NCBI GenBank assembly: GCA_023954795.1
Contig: JAGSHA010000074.1
Span: 1-11,200, forward strand
Direction: 5' to 3'
Source: Oceanospirillaceae bacterium
GTDB taxonomy: Bacteria; Pseudomonadota; Gammaproteobacteria; Pseudomonadales; Balneatricaceae
DNA length: 11,200 nucleotides
Of this stretch, positions 7,747 to 11,200 are shown in pieces. The notes beneath the pieces are model-generated. The model ran no database searches and was not told the DNA's origin. It saw only the letters and a list, made by a program, of their open reading frames with translations. Made by a program: the position numbers and the translations under genes. Every line of letters begins with the position of its first letter. The stretch's first letter is position 1.

Positions 7747-8594
7747 TGAATTGGTTTCGTTCACGTCAGAACGAAGAGATTGTAGAAGACGAGGACGCTG
7801 CGCAACGGGGGGCGACTCGCGAAAGGATACCCGAAGAGGCTGAGTCTTTTGCGGCCGAGGTTATCGAGAAAGAGCGGGATTGGTGGTTAAAGCCGTTGTG
7901 GACTTTGACGGCATTGATGCTGTTTATCGGTGGTTTGTGGAGTCTTTATCTCCCCATGTGGGGGTGGCTTGATAAACCGGTTGCAGCGGTAAAGGTAACC
8001 GGCCCGGTACGTCACCTGGATAAACCGGCGCTGGCAGATAATGTGGCGTCAACGTTGGAAGCGGGTTTGTTGGGCATTGATATAGCCACTGTACGAGAGC
8101 AGGTTGTCAGCCACCCATGGGTACGTAACGCGGGTGTGATCCGTGATTGGCCCCAGACTCTGGAAATCAGAGTTGAAGAGGAAGTGCCGGTCGCGCGTTG
8201 GGGCGAAGATGGCCTCCTGAATCATGAAGGCGAGATTTTCTGGCCGGAACTGAAGAAAGAATATGTGCAGTTGCCACGATTAAGTGGTGCTGCTGAGGAT
8301 ACTGAGCAGGTGATGGCTCAGTTCCACGATTTGAACCAGATGTTCAGACGGATAGGTCTGAAAGTGGTTGCACTGGATCTGGAAAAGCGTGGGGCCTGGT
8401 CATTGGTGTTGGACAACGGTATTCGGGTTGTTGTGGGACGCAGTGCTGTGAATGAACGGCTGGAGCGTTTTCTTGACCTGTATACGCGCGTTTTGTCGGC
8501 ACGCGCTGCACACATTGAATTAGTAGATATTCGTTACGCAAATGGGGTTTCCGTGAAGTGGAAACCAGAAGCGAATGATGAGAATGCGGGTTGA
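7746..8594 (+). CDS. ftsQ: Cell division protein FtsQ
   Basis: FtsQ is a bitopic inner-membrane divisome protein that recruits FtsB and FtsL and links early and late division proteins. From the ATG at 7746 it has 282 residues (E. coli 276). The order is: an acidic and charged cytoplasmic tail (about 1-46), one membrane segment (about 51-70, following WWLKP), a periplasmic POTRA domain (about 78-147, with VKVTGPVRH, HPWVRNAGVIRDWPQTLEI and VEEEVPVARW), and a beta domain (about 150-272, with LPRLSG, VVALDLEKRGAWSLVLDNGIRVVVGR and VDIRYANGVSVKW). This is the standard FtsQ plan. The ATG shares one base with the ddlB TGA. An in-frame TTG just before it, at 7743, is a less likely start. No strong ribosome binding site is seen, so expression probably relies on coupling to ddlB. 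The tail sequence is poorly conserved across the family, so little can be inferred from it. Confidence 0.94.
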   Translation: MNWFRSRQNEEIVEDEDAAQRGATRERIPEEAESFAAEVIEKERDWWLKPLWTLTALMLFIGGLWSLYLPMWGWLDKPVAAVKVTGPVRHLDKPALADNVASTLEAGLLGIDIATVREQVVSHPWVRNAGVIRDWPQTLEIRVEEEVPVARWGEDGLLNHEGEIFWPELKKEYVQLPRLSGAAEDTEQVMAQFHDLNQMFRRIGLKVVALDLEKRGAWSLVLDNGIRVVVGRSAVNERLERFLDLYTRVLSARAAHIELVDIRYANGVSVKWKPEANDENAG

Positions 8595-8599
8595 AAGAG

Positions 8600-9856
8600 A
8601 TGGGATCGACAACGGAAAGTAACATGATTGTCGCACTGGACATTGGCACATCAAAAGTAGTGTGCCTGGTCGCGGACGTGGGTCTGGATGGTGAAGTAGA
8701 GATAATTGGCGTTGGTAGCCATCCCTCACGTGGTCTGAAACGTGGTGTTGTTGTCAATATTGAATCCACTGTGACCTCTATTCAGCGTGCGGTAGAAGAA
8801 GCTGAATTGATGGCCGGTTGCAAGATTCATTCGGTCACGGTCGGAATTGCAGGCAGCCACATCAATAGCCTGGGTTCTCACGGTATCGTGGCGGTGCGAG
8901 AGCGGGAAGTGGCTGATTATGATCTGGAGCGTGTTATCGATGCAGCCCAGGCTGTTGCGATTCCTGCCGATCAAAAGATCATTCACATTCTGCCTCAGGA
9001 ATATGTGATTGATTCGCAGGAAGGGATCAAAGAACCGCTGGGCATGTCTGGCGTACGTCTTGAAGCCAAAGTACATCTGGTGACCGGTGCAATCAACGCG
9101 GTGCACAACATCGAGAAGTGTATTCGTCGTTGTGGTCTGGAAGTGGATAACATCGTGCTGGAGCAGTTGGCTTCCAGTTACTCCGTGCTGACTGAAGACG
9201 AGAAAGAGTTGGGTGTCTGCATGGTTGATATTGGTGGGGGAACAACGGATATTGCCGTGTTTACCGCCGGTTCGATTCGCCATACATCAGTGATTCCAAT
9301 TGCCGGAGATCAGGTCACTAACGACATTGCGATGGCGTTGCGTACTCCGACTCAGAGTGCTGATGAGATCAAGATCAAATATGCCTGTGCGTTGGCGCAG
9401 CTGGCCGGTCCGGAAGAGCTGATTAAAGTGCCAAGCGTGGGTGATCGTCCGGCTCGGGATCTGTCACGACAGGCATTGGCTGAGGTTGTGGAGCCGCGTT
9501 ATGACGAGCTGTTCACACTTATTCAGTCTGAGTTACGTCGCAGTGGGTTTGAAGATCTGGTTGCTGCGGGCATCGTCCTGACGGGTGGTACATCCAAGAT
9601 GGAAGGGGCGGTCGAGTTGGCGGAAGAGATCTTCCATATGCCGGTACGTCTGGCCAATCCGAAAGGCGTGCGAGGGATGGAAGATATTCTGCGTAGCCCG
9701 ATTTATGCCACAGGCATTGGGCTATTGCTGTATGCGAAAGACAATCAGGACACGGATTTTGCCGCCGCATCAACGGATGAGCCAATTGCGATCATCGAAA
9801 AAAACAAGACAGATATTCTGACTCGGATGAAATCCTGGTTTCAGGGTAACTTCTGA
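8600..9856 (+). CDS. ftsA: Cell division protein FtsA
   Basis: FtsA is an actin-like ATP-binding protein that tethers FtsZ to the inner membrane and recruits later divisome proteins. From the ATG at 8600 it has 418 residues (E. coli 420). It shows the phosphate-1 loop VALDIGTSKVV (11-21), the 1C domain (about 85-165, with LPQEYVIDSQEGIKEPLGMSG inside it at 131-151), LASSYSVLTEDEKELG (190-205), the phosphate-2 loop VDIGGGTTDIAV (209-220), VIPIAGDQVTNDIA (231-244), EPRYDEL (298-304) and the adenosine motif GIVLTGGTSKMEG (324-336). It ends in an amphipathic helix, ILTRMKSWFQGNF (406-418), the membrane-targeting sequence. The start is not certain. TTG at 8591 would overlap the ftsQ stop (TTGA) and give 421 residues, and ATG at 8624 would begin just before the first strand. 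None of the three has a strong ribosome binding site. I chose 8600 by length and codon type. Confidence 0.95.
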   Translation: MGSTTESNMIVALDIGTSKVVCLVADVGLDGEVEIIGVGSHPSRGLKRGVVVNIESTVTSIQRAVEEAELMAGCKIHSVTVGIAGSHINSLGSHGIVAVREREVADYDLERVIDAAQAVAIPADQKIIHILPQEYVIDSQEGIKEPLGMSGVRLEAKVHLVTGAINAVHNIEKCIRRCGLEVDNIVLEQLASSYSVLTEDEKELGVCMVDIGGGTTDIAVFTAGSIRHTSVIPIAGDQVTNDIAMALRTPTQSADEIKIKYACALAQLAGPEELIKVPSVGDRPARDLSRQALAEVVEPRYDELFTLIQSELRRSGFEDLVAAGIVLTGGTSKMEGAVELAEEIFHMPVRLANPKGVRGMEDILRSPIYATGIGLLLYAKDNQDTDFAAASTDEPIAIIEKNKTDILTRMKSWFQGNF

Positions 9857-9879
9857 AGCACTTATCAATGGAATTCGTA

Positions 9880-9902
9880 CGGTGACTGGTGCAGTGTCAC
9901 CG
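9880..9902 (+). repeat. Inverted repeat / stem-loop 1 upstream of ftsZ
   Basis: CGGTGAC (9880-9886) pairs perfectly with GTCACCG (9896-9902) around a 9-base loop, 24 bases after the ftsA stop. No T-run follows, so it does not look like an intrinsic terminator. It could be an mRNA structure or a protein site; the role is unknown. Confidence 0.6.
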
Positions 9903-9920
9903 ACAATGCAAGACAGAATG

Positions 9921-9947
9921 GGTGTAACCAAGCAGGGTGGTTGCATC
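9921..9947 (+). repeat. Inverted repeat / stem-loop 2 just upstream of the ftsZ ribosome binding site
   Basis: GGTGTAACCA (9921-9930) can pair with TGGTTGCATC (9938-9947) as ten base pairs, two of them G-U wobbles, around a 7-base loop. It ends 7 bases before AAGGAG, so it leaves the ribosome binding site open while placing a structure directly beside it. There is no T-run, so it is not a terminator. Confidence 0.5.
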
Positions 9948-9954
9948 AAACAGG

Positions 9955-9960
9955 AAGGAG
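9955..9960 (+). promoter_or_regulatory. Strong ribosome binding site that decides the ftsZ start
   Basis: AAGGAG, within AGGAAGGAGAGAG, sits 6 bases before the ATG at 9967. It is the best match to the anti-Shine-Dalgarno sequence at any start in the window. It rules against the in-frame GTG at 9937, which lies upstream of it. Confidence 0.88.
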
Positions 9961-9966
9961 AGAGTT

Positions 9967-11151
9967 ATGTTTGAACTGGTCGATAGCATTCCGCAGAGTG
10001 CTGTGATCAAGGTGGTGGGTGTCGGTGGTGGAGGCGGAAACGCAGTTCAGCACATGGTACAAGGCTCCCTTGAAGGCGTAGAGTTTATTTGCGCTAACAC
10101 TGATGCACAGGCACTGAGCAACATGTCGGGTAATTCCGTACTGCAAATTGGTGGGGAACTGACAAAAGGATTAGGCGCAGGTGCTAATCCGGAAATTGGT
10201 CGTCAGGCGGCACTGGAAGATCGTGATCGTATTGCCGAAGCACTGACCGGCACCGATATGGTGTTTATCACTGCCGGTATGGGTGGCGGAACAGGAACCG
10301 GAGCGGCGCCGATAGTGGCTGAGGTTGCCAAAGAGTTGGGCATCCTGACCGTCGCGGTTGTCACCACTCCGTTCCCGTTTGAAGGCCGCAAGCGATTGCT
10401 GCTGGCGAATGAAGGTCTGCGAGAACTGCGTGATTGTGTGGACTCCCTGATCATTATTCCAAATGCCAAGCTGATGCAGGTTATGGGGCGCAATTGTTCC
10501 CTGATGAATGCCTTCAATGCGGCAAACGATGTCCTGAAAGGCGCAGTACAAGGCATCTCCGATCTGATTACCCGTGGCGGTATGATCAACGTCGATTTCG
10601 CCGATGTACGTACAGTGATGGCTGAGATGGGCATGGCGATGATGGGGACCGGCGTTGGGCGGGGCGAAAGTCGCGCCTTGGAAGCTGCTGAAGCCGCTAT
10701 CAAAAGCCCGCTACTGGATAACGTCGACCTGAAGGGTGCCAGCGGTATCCTGGTGAATGTAACCGGTGGTGTTGATCTAAGCCTGGGTGAATTCACCGAA
10801 GTGGGTGATCTGGTGGGTGAATATGCTGACGAGAATGCAACTATCGTCGTGGGTACGGTCATTGATCCGGAACTAACTGACGAATTAAAGGTCACTGTCG
10901 TAGCAACGGGCTTGGATAAGCCGAAAGAAAAGGCACCTGAAGTTAAGAAAGGGCCTAAAAAAGCGGACGGCTCCCTTGATCTTGATGAGATCGATCTGCC
11001 TACCGTTTTACGTCGCCAGCGTCAGGAAGCTCTGAATGGCGGTACGGCAAAACAAGCAGCAGCGCCGAAGGAAGAGAAAAGCAAACAGCGCGGGCAAAGT
11101 ACGGATTCCTATTTGGATATCCCAACGTTCTTGCGGAAGCAAAACGACTGA
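9967..11151 (+). CDS. ftsZ: Cell division protein FtsZ
   Basis: FtsZ is the tubulin-like GTPase that polymerises at midcell into the Z-ring and organises the divisome. It has 394 residues (E. coli 383). The GTPase domain has VGVGGGGGNAV (17-26), ANTDAQAL (43-50), KGLGAGANPEIGR (67-79), the tubulin signature AGMGGGTGTGAAP (103-115) and the T7 synergy loop GMINVDFADVR (205-215) with N208, D210 and D213. The C-terminal domain runs to about residue 316 (VTVVATGLD). A linker rich in Lys, Ala, Glu and Gln follows (about 317-380), and then the conserved C-terminal peptide YLDIPTFLRKQND (382-394), which binds FtsA, ZipA and other partners. The linker also contains IDLPTVLRRQRQ (342-353), very like the terminal peptide. 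The start is fixed by a strong ribosome binding site and by the family's MFEL N-terminus. Confidence 0.98.
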   Translation: MFELVDSIPQSAVIKVVGVGGGGGNAVQHMVQGSLEGVEFICANTDAQALSNMSGNSVLQIGGELTKGLGAGANPEIGRQAALEDRDRIAEALTGTDMVFITAGMGGGTGTGAAPIVAEVAKELGILTVAVVTTPFPFEGRKRLLLANEGLRELRDCVDSLIIIPNAKLMQVMGRNCSLMNAFNAANDVLKGAVQGISDLITRGGMINVDFADVRTVMAEMGMAMMGTGVGRGESRALEAAEAAIKSPLLDNVDLKGASGILVNVTGGVDLSLGEFTEVGDLVGEYADENATIVVGTVIDPELTDELKVTVVATGLDKPKEKAPEVKKGPKKADGSLDLDEIDLPTVLRRQRQEALNGGTAKQAAAPKEEKSKQRGQSTDSYLDIPTFLRKQND

Positions 11152-11168
11152 GTCTCGGCTGATTGCGG

Positions 11169-11198
11169 TTGCTGTTACAATTATAACTTTGGTATAAT
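11169..11198 (+). promoter_or_regulatory. Promoter with extended -10, probably for lpxC
   Basis: TATAAT at 11193-11198 is a perfect sigma-70 -10 box. It is preceded by TGG (11190-11192), giving an extended -10. A weak -35 candidate, TTGCTG (11169-11174), lies 18 bases upstream, which fits a promoter that relies on the extended -10. It points rightward, 42 bases beyond the ftsZ stop. In gammaproteobacterial dcw clusters the next gene is usually lpxC, with its own promoter, but that gene is outside the window. Confidence 0.72.
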
Positions 11199-11200
11199 CG

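Larger units (their letters stand above)
9857..9966 (+). promoter_or_regulatory. ftsA-ftsZ leader region with two stem-loops
   Basis: This 110-base gap is the only real spacer inside the cluster. It holds two inverted repeats (9880-9902 and 9921-9947), and then the ftsZ ribosome binding site. No open frame of note is present. I see no convincing -35/-10 pair, so an ftsZ promoter cannot be placed here from sequence alone; in E. coli and Pseudomonas, ftsZ promoters commonly lie inside ftsQ and ftsA. Confidence 0.6.

Noticed and set aside
7971..8028. Ten-base direct repeat GATAAACCGG (7971-7980 and 8019-8028) in ftsQ
   Set aside because: It encodes two short DKP segments in the protein, and no longer repeat or mobile element structure surrounds it.
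9840..9868. Possible ftsZ promoter (TTCAGG, 17 bases, TATCAA)
   Set aside because: Only about half the bases match in each box, which is no better than chance.
9937..9966. In-frame GTG that would lengthen FtsZ by ten residues
   Set aside because: It lies upstream of the strong AAGGAG and inside stem-loop 2, and FtsZ proteins of this group begin with MFEL.

Overview
This window is one continuous stretch of the division and cell wall (dcw) cluster of a Gram-negative bacterium, most likely a gammaproteobacterium. Ten genes lie on the plus strand in the order murF (3' part only), mraY, murD, ftsW, murG, murC, ddlB, ftsQ, ftsA, ftsZ. This is the same order as in Escherichia coli and Pseudomonas. 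From memory, the proteins look closer to the Pseudomonas/Oceanospirillales type than to the enteric type: MurC carries the long AELMRYRHGIAVAGTHGKT block, MurD has Ala in its P-loop, the Ddl C-terminal part reads NTAPGMTDHSLVPMAA, and the FtsZ linker carries a DLPTVLRRQ motif. Base composition looks balanced and even across the window. I see no mobile element, tRNA, rRNA, CRISPR array or inserted foreign gene.

Layout: positions 2-6796 hold the peptidoglycan precursor genes with the septal SEDS polymerase ftsW among them. MurF completes UDP-MurNAc-pentapeptide, MraY moves it to undecaprenyl phosphate (lipid I), MurG adds GlcNAc (lipid II), and FtsW polymerises the flipped lipid II at the septum. 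MurC and MurD add the first and second stem residues (L-Ala, D-Glu), and DdlB (6793-7746) makes the D-Ala-D-Ala that MurF uses. Positions 7746-11151 hold the divisome genes: FtsQ (membrane scaffold), FtsA (actin-like membrane anchor) and FtsZ (tubulin-like ring GTPase).

Expression: from murF to ftsA every junction is tight, with start codons that abut or overlap the previous stop by 1-8 bases, or gaps of at most 10 bases. This points to one translationally coupled operon. The exception is ftsA-ftsZ, a 110-base gap with two stem-loops and the strongest ribosome binding site in the window, as expected for a product needed in much larger amounts. After ftsZ, the last 49 bases contain an extended -10 promoter (TGGTATAAT) pointing out of the window, probably for lpxC, which normally follows ftsZ.

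The window is largely ordinary and I found no undescribed system. The points most worth a second look are a second, internal copy-like version of the FtsZ C-terminal peptide in the linker, the paired stem-loops before ftsZ, and two changes at conserved ligase motifs (MurD P-loop Gly to Ala, and the second Glu of the Ddl ExEVS motif to Val).
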